64,000 nt of DNA from Brachynemurus nebulosus (taxonomy: Eukaryota > Arthropoda > Insecta > Neuroptera > Myrmeleontidae): positions 32,572,280 through 32,636,279 of the forward strand of contig JAPWDM010000008.1 of assembly GCA_035578155.1 (NCBI GenBank). Direction: 5' to 3'. Every line of letters begins with the position of its first letter. The first letter of the stretch is position 1. A program made the translations under genes and the position numbers. The notes below the pieces were generated by a model. The model was not told the DNA's origin. It did not search any database and saw only the letters and a program-made list of their open reading frames with translations. Of this stretch, positions 20,100-33,168 are shown one piece after another.

Positions 20100-20873
20100 T
20101 GCGACCCATACACGGTTCAACTTGTACTACCTAATTGTACTACAAGTTGAACTGTTTGCCACACACTATTAAACTATTCATTCAACTTGTTATTCAACTT
20201 CAGTTATTCACAATTTTTGAAAAAGAGAACTTCGTTAAAATTATGGATAAAATTCTTGCCTTAGCAGTAATTGAGGAAATTAGTAAAGAAAGCTTGAGTA
20301 AACGAAAAAAAGAAAATGTAGCAAAGAGTGGTTGGGAAAAAAGTTTTCTAATGAATTAGTGAATGTGAACCAGACGATTACAAAAATTATATGCGAATGA
20401 ACGAAGAAATTTTTAATGATATTTTAGTAAAAATAACACCTTTAATAAGCAAAGGAGATACGTTTATGCGTGATGCAATTTCTGAAAAAACATGCTTGGA
20501 AATTACATTAAGGTTCCTTGCAACGGGAAATTCTTTTGAAAATTTAAAATTTTCAAGTGCGGTATCACCGCAAGCTATTGGAAATAACAAACAAAATCAA
20601 ATATTTAAACTTTCCAATTCTTACCGCTGTAAATATTTTGTTGATTACACCCTTTACGCCATATATGTACTGGTTTTGTTGTTCAACTACCCCACACACA
20701 GTACAACATGTTTATAGACCATTTGCTCCGCCCATGTAAAATCAAAATATTTTGATTTTACTTCAACCGTTTATGCAACCATCAAAATAGTTGACCAACT
20801 GCCCCACACACGATTCAACATGTTGTACAACTCAACCAAGTTGTACAACAAGTTGAACCGTGTATGGGCCGCA
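20100..20873 (+). mobile_element. PIF/Harbinger-type element, internally deleted, TAA target duplication
   Basis: TIR TGCGACCCATACACGGTTCA at 20100 and its complement (one mismatch) ending at 20873, flanked by TAA on both sides (20097-20099, 20874-20876). Three-bp TWA-type duplications are characteristic of PIF/Harbinger, and the internal coding remnant agrees. Confidence 0.85.
20243..20582 (+). pseudogene. HARBI1-like transposase, N-terminal remnant
   Basis: MDKILALAVIEEISKE, then after a frameshift or stop near 20357 the frame resumes as DDYKNYMRMNEEIFNDIL, DTFMRDAISEKTCLEITLRF and LATGNSF. This is the conserved N-terminal region of PIF/Harbinger transposases. The DDE catalytic region is deleted. 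Confidence 0.8.
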
Positions 20874-20876
20874 TAA

Positions 20877-22084
20877 CATTTGTCCAGTATTGGCAAATTC
20901 TTATAGGTAGGTCAACCTACTACTGACTTTATGTATCTGTGCAGCGTAAAAATAGATAATAAATTCTTATATTGTTGTACGAAATTTGTTTCAAGACCGT
21001 GCAAATTAACTTCGCATCCAGTTCCACTTTTAGTCGGTCCGGCTCTGAGTGCGACACACAGAGTAGGTAATTCTTGGTCTCTCCTGAACTATACAACACA
21101 CCTAACACAGTGTGCTAGCGTATGATGCTCTAGCATATGACGCACATAACACAGTAGAACCCAGCACACTAGCAATATAAATGTCAATCCATTACTGATG
21201 AACAAAATCAATCTTATTTTACCTTTTTTTTAAACAAACTGTACCAAAAGTACATTATCTTAATGCGTCTGTCTACAATCTAAGTCTAAATCAGAAAAAT
21301 ATATTTTTTTTTAAAATAATCCAAAATCATTTTTATGACGTGTTTTCGACACCAGATCATTTTATTACACTGGTGGTGAGAATATAGAGCTCGTTCGATG
21401 AATAACGATCGATGGCAGTAGCCGACATCCGATAGCGGTACTGGTTCGGTGGGAGTTGCGGTGGGGATGAGAGTGGGGATCAAACATCTTGGTCAAGAAT
21501 AAAAGCAAGTCTCGTTAACTAACCGCCAAACAATACGACGGCATGTAGTAAATTCCATACAAAAACAAATATACCTCTGTATGGATTGTATATTTTGACA
21601 AGAATAATTATACGTCTGGAGGCAAGATGCACAGGGATACAATGAGCTATTGAATTGCAATTGAATTGGAATAAACTTTATTAATTTCAATATAATACAT
21701 AATATTTAGCTATACATTCATTGTACAAAGTTATGCAACAAAGTATATAAACAAGAAATATATCCATTACAACACTTTTACAGGAATGACAGTAATTATT
21801 TTAAAATATTTAAGTTGTATTTTCATCTTACATTTTTATATTTTTAATTTAGATTTAAATAATTAATTACATTGTTTTATTTGACCTTATCATTACTAAA
21901 TATTATTGATTTGTTTATTGTTTTGTTTTTACAGGAAAAGTAGAGAAAGAAACCTGTTTTATTTTAACAATGAGTTATTAGTTACAATTTAATAATATAA
22001 TATTATAATAAAAGTAATAATAATATGTTTAACGTCCGTTTTTCAGACAACAGTCTATAACGGATGCCACTCACATCATTATCT
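20877..22084. other. Intergenic, nothing firmly recognised
   Basis: A short stretch TTTCAAGACCGTGCAAATTA (20990) recurs in altered form at 23928, hinting at an unnamed repeat. No gene supported. Confidence 0.35.
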
Positions 22085-22319
22085 TCCTAACTTTATTTAT
22101 TTCATTACATATTACAATGCATTGCGGTGAAAATGCTAGGATTTGGTAGGTATGCGACTACAGTCGTCTTCATAAGAAACTATGCCGTTATTCATCGGGA
22201 TTTGTGAAGGAAAACAGCAGAAAACCTTCATGAGCATATAGCCGGTCGTGAGATTCGAACTCTCGACCTACCAGTCGGTGTGCCAATGCCTAAGCGCACT
22301 CGGCCACTGCGCTGGTTTA
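22085..22319 (-). mobile_element. tRNA-derived SINE, copy 3 (best preserved)
   Basis: The minus strand has an A-box-like AGTGGCCGAGTGCGC, then GGTAGGTCGAGAGTTCGAAT with a B box, followed by a body and an AAATAAATAAAG-type tail. The head resembles type II (Ser/Leu-like) tRNAs. Confidence 0.75.
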
Positions 22320-22614
22320 TAGCTACAATTTATTAACCACAAAAATTTTTTTAATTAGAATCGATATTTAAAAATAACCTTGATTTTCTAATGTATTGAA
22401 TTTAGTACTACCGATTTTTACTGACAATTTATGTGTATTAAGAATATTACCGTCTTTTTTTTATTTTTGCCGCGAAAAAATGTTAGGTCAGATTTTTACA
22501 GGAAACTTTTCCTTGTAGATAAACGTGACAAAAAAGAAAAAAGTTATTAATTCCAGATTCTACTGATTTCAAAACCGTAGTAACGAAACATTAAATTATT
22601 ATAATTTTGTTATA

Positions 22615-23913
22615 GGGTTGACCGGGGTAATTGTGAATTGGGGCAATTGTGAACAGCGCCTATAATTTCCAAAATAACATTAATATTGTTAAAAATCAAC
22701 TCTTAGTATGTTTTTCTGTCCTTTCTTAATATGCTATTAAAATTTGATAAAATTCTGCAAGTATTAGTATCTTTTTTTTATTTTGAAAAAACCCTTGCAA
22801 AATTTTATGTATCTTAACTTCGACCAATCATTAAAAAAAAATTTTTTTAAATACATTTTATTTTTTTAAAAGGTAAGAAATGGTTAAAAGTACTTCTAAA
22901 GAAGTGGGCTAAACCCTGACAAGATTCCTTATTAACTGCTAAAGAAATTGGATAATTTATTACCAATTCAGAATTACCCCATGATTTCAAAATTGTGGGC
23001 TAATTGTGAACGTCATTCACAAATGCCATTCGGTCAAAAATTTCAGTAGTGTCCTTTTTGGAGTCGAAAATGTTGATGAAGGTGGTGGTGACATTATTGT
23101 ACAGGTTTCCGTTGTACAAACAATACAAAAAAAAAAGATTGTGTAAAGAGGGATATGTTTTGTCTATCAATCTACGAAATCATTGCTGTGCTCCCTTACC
23201 CAATAACAACTTACAAAAACCAAAAAATTACTTGTTTTCAATGTCTCTGTGAGTGACCAAGGGCAGTAGGATTAACGCAAAACCATTTTTTTTTCACATA
23301 CAGTATTAGGCCGAATAACTGTTGTTTTTTATTCATGCAAACTAAATGTATTTCCACGAAAAAGTTTTATTTTCCTTGTTTTTGTGTGAAAATCATGTAA
23401 TTTTTTGATTTTCTATATTATAAAATGACAAAAAATCATCAAAATATCATTTTTAGCTTGTAATAAATTTGTTCCTACAATTTTTGTTATTTTTATTTAA
23501 CCTTGATTTTTTGTACAAATTAGAGGTATGCGTAACTTGCATTAAACAAAGAGAAATTGTGACCGTTAAAGTATAATAAAAAATTTGATAGTGGGGTAAA
23601 TGTGACGAATTTGAGTTGGGCTTTACTCTGATGTACCTCACTTCTCTTGTAATCCATTCTAAATAATTTTTCTGATGGCATTCACTTTTACCCCAAAATT
23701 CATAAGATTTGTAAAGCCGCACGACGGAAATGTGAATGGCTTATAAAATTTTTGTTTTTCATAGGAATTTGCTCAAAATTTATGTAGTGCATCCTGAATA
23801 ATGTAGAATTAAAAATAAATCAACCATAATGTGATATATAAAATAAAATATACTTAAAACAACGCTTTTATCTCAATTCATGAAAATCCATTCGCAATTA
23901 CTCCGGTCAACCC
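22615..23913. mobile_element. TIR element, 1.3 kb, TA target
   Basis: GGGTTGACCGGGGTAATTGT at the left and the complement of GGGTTGACCGGAGTAATTGC at the right, flanked by TA. Motifs of the type GGGGTAATTGTGA recur inside. Decayed frames are present but no transposase motif can be defended; a Tc1/mariner/pogo relationship is inferred from the TA duplication. Confidence 0.75.
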
Positions 23914-24291
23914 TACCTAAATTCGTTTCAAGACCCCGCAAGTCAAGTTGGCACCAGGCCTGGCTTTTGCTCGGGCCAATCCTGCTCATTGCAATCTAAC
24001 ATAAATTTAGAAGTGATATATGCGAAGAAAGGCTTTTCTCTTCTTATCTGGCTACAATCTCATACCGGAATACTTGTAAATTTACGTCTATTCTCAAACG
24101 CTCAATCTATTCTTTTGACTAGTCACAGAATTACTCCAGTCAGCTCGTAATTTCAGTTTGTTCGGTCCCTCTCAAAATAAAGCCAGTTTGTTTTTATTAT
24201 ATGTTCTTAATTTTCTGTCTTGCAATAAAAATACTTTTATTACACAGTGCTACTAACTCCTGCCTTACGACCCAAACTACATATGTATTCT

Positions 24292-24327
24292 CTCATTCTC
24301 TCTCTCTCTCTCCCTCTCTCTCTCTCG
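24292..24327. repeat. (CT)n microsatellite
   Basis: TCTCTCTC tract with two CC interruptions. 23916-25203 otherwise shows no supported feature. Confidence 0.9.
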
Positions 24328-25205
24328 CTATATATTTATGTTATTTACAGGTATCTATGGTAGAATATAAAAACGTAAAAGTTATTTGACTTTGATTTAT
24401 AACGAGATGTGTTTGTTACGATGGTCTTAGAGGGCATTAATTTTTTCACTCCTATTAACTTTTTTCATTTTAACGATTCCACAATAAATATATTATTTGT
24501 TATTTACTTGCAGTGCGACGGTAATGAAAAACAAAATTTAATATTTGATAATAGTATATAAAACATTTTATTTGTTTTATTAAGTCCATATTCAGAAGAC
24601 AATGAGTGATATTTTTAAATTTTTGTGTCGCGGATGTTAAAAATTAATTATTACCTTCGTTTGTCATATTTTGAAGTAGGCTTACGACGAAGTGGGTACT
24701 CAGAAAATCAATTTACACTGTTAAATTTGTCAAGTAATGTTCCAGTCACGTATACCTAATTAGTGCGGCTACCTATAAATTTTCGCGCTGATTAGCGTCA
24801 CTTTGTATTTAAAGTATTTCTTTAATTGGCACTTTTGTGAACTATTTTTATATATTTTTACACTTTATACGTATATATAAAATTTTTAATAATTTTTCGT
24901 GACATTTTTAAAATCTTGAGTGTCTTATTTTATTACAGTCTGGATTACTTTTGAGTACTTCTTCAATCATAAGAAAAATATGAAAGTAATAACGAGTATC
25001 TATCTATTGGGTTCTTATCTTTTCCTGAAAATAACGGCAAGAGTTGGTTTATTTTTTAGATTCAAGTGTAAAGTTAAAATTGAAATTGGTGTTTGAAAAA
25101 TTTTTAAAATTACACCAATAAATCGAATAAAAACACCTAGTCGCATCATCCTGCTTAATATAGCGAATTTTCCAAGACTTTTAATTATCATAGGACAGGT
25201 AAATA

Positions 25206-25791
25206 CACACACCGGCATAATTAGCGGAACATGAAAAAAAGATAAAAATCTATTTATTAAACAAAGTTGGCGGTTTTTTTTTCATTTTTACTTAAAATAA
25301 TACTGAAGTAAGGAATCAATTGACTTTCCATAGAATTGTTTTTATTTATTATTGATGCAAATCTTTTTAAGAGGTCTATCATTTTCGAATGTAAATGCTG
25401 TTTCTTCTCAATGTGGTCGAGCTTCAAACTGCCGTAATTGACGAATGCAAACCGGTCCCAGGAAACTATAGATAACATCATTCTGAGTATAGAAAGACGA
25501 ATAGAAGCTTTGATAAAAGCACGGGAGGAACCAGACGGATTAAAACGCTGTGTTTAATTTTCTATTAAGTTAAATAATCTTTAACTTAAATTATCTTAGA
25601 CGACATAAGATTCCAAAAATTTGCCATTTTATATGGTTACTTGTTTTTGCTACCGAAAATAAAGGTATATCGACTTGTGAACATGTAATTTTAAGTGAAT
25701 AATTGAATAAGATTAGTATTTTCTTGAAATTAAATAGTTTGTTTGATTTTTAGAGATATTTTGTATGTTCCGCTAATTATGCCGGTGTGTG
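25206..25791. mobile_element. Tc1-like TIR element, 586 bp, TA target
   Basis: Perfect TIR CACACACCGGCATAATTAGC followed by GGAACAT at both ends, flanked by TA (25204-25205, 25792-25793). Confidence 0.85.
25257..25481 (-). pseudogene. Decayed transposase fragment, possibly Tc1-type
   Basis: The 74-residue frame has a segment WDRFAFVNYGSLKLDHIEKK followed later by NKNNSMESQLIPYF. The spacing recalls the region before and around the second catalytic Asp block (DN.P.H) of Tc1 transposases, but the catalytic residues are lost. Tentative. Confidence 0.35.
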
Positions 25792-25971
25792 TATTTTAGT
25801 ACAGAAAATAAAATTTTCAAAACACTTTACCGAGACTAATTTTTCCCGTCAATATGTTCCACTATTGTCGTTGAATTTGGTTGGATATTATTGTAATTTT
25901 ACGTGCAAAAATTAGCTAATTATTAATTAAAAATCATATACTGATTAAAAAATTATCAAATTTCATCGGCT

Positions 25972-26040
25972 GGGACTCGAACCCATGATCTTTTAAAAGC
26001 TAGTCAAGCGCCTTGCCACTAGGTTTATTAGCGCCGTCGA
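25972..26040 (-). mobile_element. tRNA-like sequence or SINE head
   Basis: Minus strand: CTAGTGGCAAGGCGCTTGAC then the B box GGGTTCGAGTCCCAGCCGAT. No clean cloverleaf can be drawn, so it is a tRNA pseudogene or SINE head rather than a functional tRNA. Confidence 0.4.
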
Positions 26041-26729
26041 GGTAAAATAAAAGAAAAAAGTGGGCAATTATTTTAATGTAATTTGTACCTACCAATGAAA
26101 CTGCATTACATTTTGCTTCTTCGAAATGTAGTTCAAGTGAATAGCGAAAAGTGCCGTTAATTAAGAAACAATCTCATGCCAGGTGCCTACCGTTCTATAC
26201 ATTTATAAAAGTATATATCTACACGTTAATAAGAATAACACTGCCTCTTAGCTGCGCAGACGAAATAAAGTGCCGATATAAAATTTGTATTGAAAGATTA
26301 TTAAAGAAGAATTCGTATTTTTCTGTTTTCAAAAAATTGACATTTTTTCATATTTTTAATGGAAAAGGTAAAAATAAAATGGAATAAAAATTCCAAACAA
26401 TTTCGGAGACATTTACATAATAATTATAATTTGTAAACGAAGTAAGAAAATGGTGCGTTTTTTTTGTGTGCACGGAATTTTCGTGAAATGACTTTTTTGA
26501 TGCTTTAACACTGTCATTTCAAAAAGTAATTAACTTATTGAGGTAAATCTTAGTTTTTTTTAGTCGAATTTTCTCCGAAAAATTAGACTTATACAGTCTA
26601 TACGATAAGAGCTGCGAGAGGCGAGAGTAGGGGCGCTATCCGTTTTCGGACCCGTAGAACACGAATATGTAGATGTGTATATATATATGTATATATATAT
26701 ATATATTTTCCCGCCACCTTTTAATTTGT
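26041..26729. other. Intergenic with a short TA tract
   Basis: A TA-rich microsatellite lies at about 26678-26705; otherwise nothing recognised. Confidence 0.4.
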
Positions 26730-27610
26730 GTAGGGCCCCCCTATGGAAGTTAAGAGATGAAATTTGGTAAATGGGGCTCATTTTCGAGGCACCTCATACT
26801 ATCAAAGTGGGGTCAAATTTTGGGCAAATTTTTTTTCTGACCCGACCTTTAAGGGGGTGGTGGGGGGCGGAAAAGCAATAAAACTTTTTCAAACCTGTTT
26901 TAAATAATGTTTCGGTCAATTATCTACAACATATCCAAAATTCAGCTTCCTAGGATGATATGGTGGGAGCAGAGGGGGGAAAAACGATTTTCGCTGGATC
27001 TAACAGGCCCCCAGCCCCACAGAATTAACGTAGAGGGTTGAAATTTGGTGTGTTGATAAAGTTCGTACCTAGGTTGTACTTTTTGGAGGTTTTAATATTT
27101 TACCCCCACCCCCCTCATTTTTAAACTACAATTTCATGGATTTTCGACGTTTTCGAAGTTTGTACCACTCGCACAGGTCACCCGAATAAACCTAGAGGGC
27201 TAAAATTTTGTATTCGGATTGAGTTAGTATCAAGGGGGTGCCTTTTGGCGGTCTCGACTTTTAACCCCTACCCCCACCATTTTTATACCCAAAAGAACAT
27301 GATTTTTCTTGTTTTTTAACAGTTTCGTTCGGGTCAAAATCTCCCCAAATAAACCTAGAGGGCTGAAATTTGGTGTACAGGTTAAGCTAATAGCCAGACA
27401 CTGTTTTTTGGAGGTTTCAACTTTTAACCCTTACCCCCACGATTTTTACGCCAATATTTCCTTAATTTTTTTGCTTGTTTTCTAACACGTCTAGAGACTC
27501 CATAAGGAAACCTAGAGGGCTGAAATTTTGTACGTGTATTCAGTTAGTATCCAGCTAGTACCTTGTAGGGAGTCCGCATCACTTTTCCCCCCACTTCTCC
27601 CATTTTTACA
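26730..27610 (+). repeat. Degenerate ~160-bp tandem repeat
   Basis: The anchor AACCTAGAGGGCTGAAATTT (with variants) recurs at about 27029, 27188, 27350 and 27508. Each is followed by GGAGGTTT-like and ACCCCCACC-ATTTTTA-like blocks; weaker units reach back to about 26735. Open frames are not maintained across units. Confidence 0.75.
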
Positions 27611-28298
27611 TCGGAATTGAATGCTATTGTTAAATGTGTTTTAAAAGCATTATGTTTATTCTAAATACAAGTAGGCGAATAGTAATTTTAAAAAATTTAA
27701 AAAAAAGTGAACTTACTTTTATGACAAATGAAATACATACATATTAAGTAGGTAATTTAAAAATGTTATTAAAGTCACTGTTTATTTATAAATTAGGAAT
27801 TTTGGATTTTTAGTATTTATAAAATAGAAATTTTGGATTTTTTTGGAAAGAAAAAATATCTTTATAAAGGCCTTCCAGTTTACTATTGAAGGTCCTTTTT
27901 TAATATTTAAAACTAAAACATAAAGGCAATTAGCGGATAAACATGGGCAGGAATGTCCTCGTACGAATTGTGTTGGCTTTTTTTTTGCTACCTGTTTTCG
28001 GCACAAAATTGAAATTTACTGAGATACAGCCTTTAAATACTTAAAACCTTTTTTTAAAGCCTCGATCAGCCGAACTCTCATCACCAGTTTTGAAACCAAC
28101 AAAATGACAATTCGGTTGTAGACTTTCAATCACATTTCGCTTGTAGACATTCAATACCGAAGATGAAGGGGAAAATTCGACTACCGTGATGGGGCCCCGC
28201 TGCTCACGGCGTTTTTTATTCTCTGATATATTATCCAGAGTGCGATCTAAATTCCTGACTTAATATGCACTTGTTCATTTGTTCATCGCTCCCCGTAA
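27611..28298. other. Intergenic, nothing recognised
   Basis: AT-rich with poly(T) runs; no supported gene. Confidence 0.4.
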
Positions 28299-28793
28299 GT
28301 GCATTATTATGCCACAAAATATGTTGCCGGCAACTATGGCTGGGCAACATGTGGCCAAATTTTGCATATACACGTGGCAATAATGGTCGATTCTGAAGAA
28401 ATGTTAATTAGCGCTGCATATATAGTGTATTATTTATTCATAAACTTCATTAGAATGTCAAAAAGCGACTTTAAATACTTACTTCAAAAAGTGGACTTAA
28501 AATTCAAAAACAGTCGACAGTAATGTGAGAAGCAATACCAATAACGACAAAACTGGCAATTACGTTACGATTCGTGGCGACTGGAGACTCCTGTAAGTCT
28601 TTAATGTAATTATCCAGAGTGTCTGATTGTTCAGACACTCTGAATAAGTATAGAGTAGGCTAATAACGTCTAGGTAAAAGTAATATGACCGGGAAATATT
28701 TATATATTTTCGCTCAGACACCAGCAGTTGCTATACGAATATATTGCCGGAAATATTTCTGAATATCGAGCAATATTACCCGGCCATTGTTGC
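28299..28793. mobile_element. Possible TIR element
   Basis: TTGCCGGCAACTATGGCTGG near 28323 and the complement of GCCGGCAACAATGGCCGGGT near 28762-28793 form an imperfect inverted pair. Ends and target duplication are unclear. Confidence 0.45.
28615..28642. other. Perfect 12-bp hairpin
   Basis: CAGAGTGTCTGA, a TTGT loop, then TCAGACACTCTG. Too isolated to name; could be a terminator-like or insertion scar structure. Confidence 0.6.
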
Positions 28794-29467
28794 CGGCCCA
28801 ACATTGCCGTAAAATGTTGCTCGTTTGCAAGCACCTTAATATTTATATTTCTTATAAATATAAGAATGCTTTAACCAAAAGGGTCATTGCGTCCTATTAT
28901 TTCAAAAGCAACATTATTCCCTCATTTTTTAGGGTGTACATATTAATGTATACGTACTGATGGTCCAGACTAAACACTTCAGTAAATACGTATAAATGTA
29001 GAAAATTCGAGGACGAAAAAAAAAGAGAAAAAACGAACCGAATTTACTCTAAATGTTTCGAAACAAAACCAAAAACGGTATTAAGTACATTACGTTAATA
29101 GAAACTTTGCCAATATATTGTAATCGCTTGAACTATGAAAAAAACATCACATACATATTAGTGCAGTACCATCTATACGTATGAATGTGTATAAAATTAC
29201 AGTGCAGTTACAAAAATGTTCGACTATATACCAATCGAAAACCATATTTGATAGGACAGAAGTAGATTTGAATCTTGTTATATTTTAGTAATGTCTAAGA
29301 AAATTTCGAACAGAATATTTGAATTTAAACTCATAAAGGGAATTTGAAACCAAACCTTCAAGTTTTATTGTAGAATTTATTGTATATAAAACTTCATTAC
29401 TTTGAAAAATGTATTATAATTTATGGTAAAAGTACACGTACTCTTACAGAAAAGGAGGTATTTTTAG

Positions 29468-29878
29468 TAGGGATGTTATGGATATCCGTAACCGTAACCG
29501 AAACTACCGGATATCCGAAATAATTACATATCTAAAACCGAAACCGTATCCGAAAATAAAAGTTTCGGATTTGTTTCGGATAATAACAGACAACTGCCGT
29601 TAGAAAACTGAGGTTAAATCGAAGCAAATTTTTGCTACATATATTTCCCTTGCTAGATTTCCGTTGATTTGTATTTGGCGTTCACTTTTTGGGGTAAAAT
29701 TTTCCTCTTTTTTCTAAAAAAAAATGTTCAATGAAAGCAAGTATCCGTAACCGTAACCGTATCCGAAACATTATCCGAAATTATTACATATCCGTAACCG
29801 AAACCGAAACCGAAAAAAATGTTTTTAAATATCCGTATCCGTATCCGTATCCGAAATTTCATATCCGTAACATCCCTA
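29468..29878. mobile_element. Non-autonomous hAT element, 8-bp target duplication
   Basis: TIR TAGGGATGTTA with continuing GGATAT similarity at both ends, flanked by ATTTTTAG on both sides (29460-29467, 29879-29886). Subterminal CCGTAACCGAAACCG and CCGTATCCGTATCC arrays fit the hAT pattern. No transposase. Confidence 0.9.
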
Positions 29879-30306
29879 ATTTTTAGTTATATTTTGTACC
29901 AAGGGACCGGACCATACTAGAACCAAATTACACTGTTCTACTTGTCGCCAGTGGGTGACGTAAAATTTCCCCACTCTTTTGGTGTAGATACACACTGTTT
30001 GCAGTGGTATTGGTTTAAGGGTTGCGTCTGTGTGCGCATTCACAAATACTACTACAACACACGTATTACCAGAGAGAAAAATGTGTGCTGTTCAACTAAC
30101 AATGTAATACAATGCACTGGGTGTTCGGTGACGGACGGCGCCTGACTGCGTGACAGGCCTACAAAGAGCTCCAAGCAAGCTACACTTCGTTGATATTAGT
30201 TGGCTTCTAGTGTTCTATGTTTTGTACATTCATGAAATTTGGTACACCTGTTCAGTAGTTCAATAGGTCAATATATAAAAATATTACCCATTTCCAATGT
30301 TGTATA

Positions 30307-30660
30307 CTAGCCGTGTACCCTATGGCCTATGGAATCTCCGATCGGCAACATCTCAGGAAGTAAAACTGTAATTTAAAAAAATTGCTTCCGAAAAGCTGCT
30401 TGTTATATTATTTATGTACTTTTATAGCTATAGTAACATTTTTATATGTCTCTAACTTCAAAAATGACGAATTTTCATATAAATTTCCATTCCCTATTTA
30501 ACCCACTTAGGGGACGAATTTTCAAGAATTTTTTCTTAGTGTTCACGTGCGTTACATAGCGAACTCCTGTACAAAATTTAATGCGTGTAAACACTTTAAA
30601 CCCAACAGTTTAGGCTGTGCATTATCTGTCAGTCAGTGTTAGAAATTTACTAAGTAAATA
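30307..30660 (+). mobile_element. Short interspersed repeat of the CTAGCCGTATACCC family, copy 1
   Basis: Begins TACTAGCCGTGTACCC and ends AGTTTAGGCTGTGCATTATC, then TGTCAGTCAGTGTTAGAAAT. The same family forms a three-copy cluster at 41050-41945. The 3' end with repeated CAGT resembles RTE-type LINE/SINE tails; no coding capacity. Confidence 0.65.
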
Positions 30661-31431
30661 TACGAGTCAAATTGATGAGCTTTTTTTTTGAAGTTGGTTA
30701 AAAACTAAAATTTTGCATACAGTAGACCGGTAAACCTGTTTAAACATAATTGTTTGAATTTTTAGAATGACTAGCAAGAAATGTGTTGCTTAAAAAAATT
30801 AATTCCTGGGGTAGCATAAGTCGCATTTCAACGTCCCTAAATTATCACAAACCCAAAATTATTTTACTTCTATCAAACATTTTACCGTATTTTTTAATTT
30901 GACCGTATCGGTACAAACATGAATTCATATCAACCGGCAAACTCTCTTGAAAATTCAACAGCAGTAATAATAACACAGCAAGTGAGCACTCAGTGTGTGT
31001 GATGCAGACTCAAAAGTTACCTCACTTACTCATTTGTATTCAAATCGACTGATTATTTGATTAAAAAGTCACGAAAGGAAATTTATTTTAGACGAAATGA
31101 GACGAAACTTTTGCCAACCAATGCCAACCAAGTTTAGTTTGAATTGATTTTAGTGTATAAGAATTGGATTCAATTCTTTTTTTTTTCGTCCTTTTTTCAC
31201 TCTCTTTACCTTTCTGTCTATTCTTCTTTCGTATTGGTCGTTATTTTTTTTCACTAGAGTTGAAAGTTCAACTAATAAAAAAGACGATTTTATAGTTTTA
31301 ATTATAAAAGTTTTTGTTCCAATTTAATTTCAATAGCTTCGTCTGAGGAACCATGAGGTGAAGGTTAGGAAAGTAGGGATTGGTAGAGTAAAAAAAAATT
31401 GTAGACAGTATATATTTTAATCCATTAACAG
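30661..31431. other. Intergenic, nothing recognised
   Basis: No supported feature. Confidence 0.4.
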
Positions 31432-31433
31432 TA

Positions 31434-32239
31434 TTCTCTGTTCAACCGGAAGGTGCAATTTTGACATTTTAGCCCTAAATATAATTTATGACTTTGCACT
31501 AGCACTTCAGCAGTACAAAGGTGCACGTTCAATCGATTACTTTAAACGAATATTTTACAGATATTTATATTATAATATAAAATGAATAGAAACAGCTTCC
31601 AAAAAAATAATTTGAACATTTCTACTATTCGATTAGTTTATTTGAAAAATATATTTGATTATTAAATAAAATTATCTGAAAAATAGTGATATAGAAAAAA
31701 ACACCTTAGCAAATTTAAAGAAATAATATTTATTAATTTATTGTTCTTATTAGTCACAATAGGAACTATCAGCTGAATCTGTTGAGGAAGATTCTTTTAA
31801 ACAATTATAAAACGTTCTTGGACATTTTCAATTAAATTGTCTACTTTCCACAAAACATCTTCTCTTTTTATAACATGCCGTATTGTCGCATATAATCATA
31901 CAATCATATCAATATTCATTTACGCATCCCTTTAAACTAAGATCAAATGAAAAAGATACTAAAGTAAGTAGGTAAACACATACAATTATATTAGTAATAA
32001 AAGATGGGAATAATAATACTGATCATAAACTACTTGTCGTATTTCTTGTTAAAAATAAAGAAACATAGGGTATAATTCGTGTCAATTGTATAATCTGTCT
32101 TTTTTTTTTAAGACTCTTGTTTTTCGGACGTTCTTATTATTTGTTCTTTTCCTTAAGGATTATTTTCATTTTTGAATAATGATTTATTACTAGTGAATAT
32201 TCCGCCTGTCAAAATTGCACTTCCCGGTTGAACAGAGAA
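31434..32239. mobile_element. TIR element, 806 bp, TA target
   Basis: TTCTCTGTTCAACCGG at both ends, followed by GTGCAATTTTGACA on each side; TA flanks at 31432-31433 and 32240-32241. The minus strand near 31755-31905 reads as a Cys-rich tail (ICDNTACYKKRRC, then CPRTFYNC, then DSADSSYCD and stop, with one internal stop), perhaps the C-terminus of a transposase. Confidence 0.7.
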
Positions 32240-32241
32240 TA

Positions 32242-33166
32242 GATATATACGCGCAGTAGCTTTGTAATTTCTGAATAATTTTAAAATTACAAAAAATCAT
32301 TCTTCTCAATTAAAAGTTCTGTCTATACCTACATGGGAAACGGATATTGGGAGGTTAATGTGTCTATCTTTGTAGATATAGATTTTTATTTTGTAGTAAA
32401 AATTTTATGTTACTTTTATTTTTAAATGGAGTAGATACTAATAAAATTTTAATTTTATATATTTTAAAAGTTTACATGAGATGGTTACAATAAAAATCTC
32501 TATAAAAGTTATTTATTTTTATATAATTTTGGACATAAAATTAAAGCATTCCATTTAGAACAGAACTTTTTCAAATTAACATAAATAGTTTAATTATTAC
32601 ATTGAACATTGATTGTCTTATTCACAATTTATTTTCCTCTAATACGCGTCAATTTGGTGGTTTCAAAAACACTTGTAAGTGTTTGGCTGATCGAGAAATT
32701 GAGAAATTCGTAAATGATTTCCGATCGACTGAGTACCCGGAAACCTATACCTATCTCTAAAGAATACTTTGGGACATTTAATTTTTTTAAACTATGACGC
32801 CTGGAAAAAATTGTGACAGAAATATATGTGATGAGAAAAATTTTGAAAATTGTACCATAGCTATCAGTTAGCTTAAAAACAAGTATTGAAAAATGAAATA
32901 ATTTATTCCTTTGGAGCGGAGGGGGTGGTATAAATTTTATTGAGGCTGATAATTTTTTCTGAGATACACTATAGAGGTATCTGAATCATAAAAATTTCAG
33001 CCAAATCCGTCAAGCCATTCAAAATTTTTTTCGATATCCAAAAAATAAATTTCTGTGCCCAAGGGATAAGCTTTTAAGGGCTAAAACTTAGACAATTTCA
33101 ATCTTATATTGATAGCAGTTAGCAAAAAAAAGAACCAATACAATTCGTGCGGGGGCATTCTACACA
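32242..33166. other. Intergenic, nothing recognised
   Basis: AT-rich; no supported feature. Confidence 0.4.
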
Positions 33167-33168
33167 TA

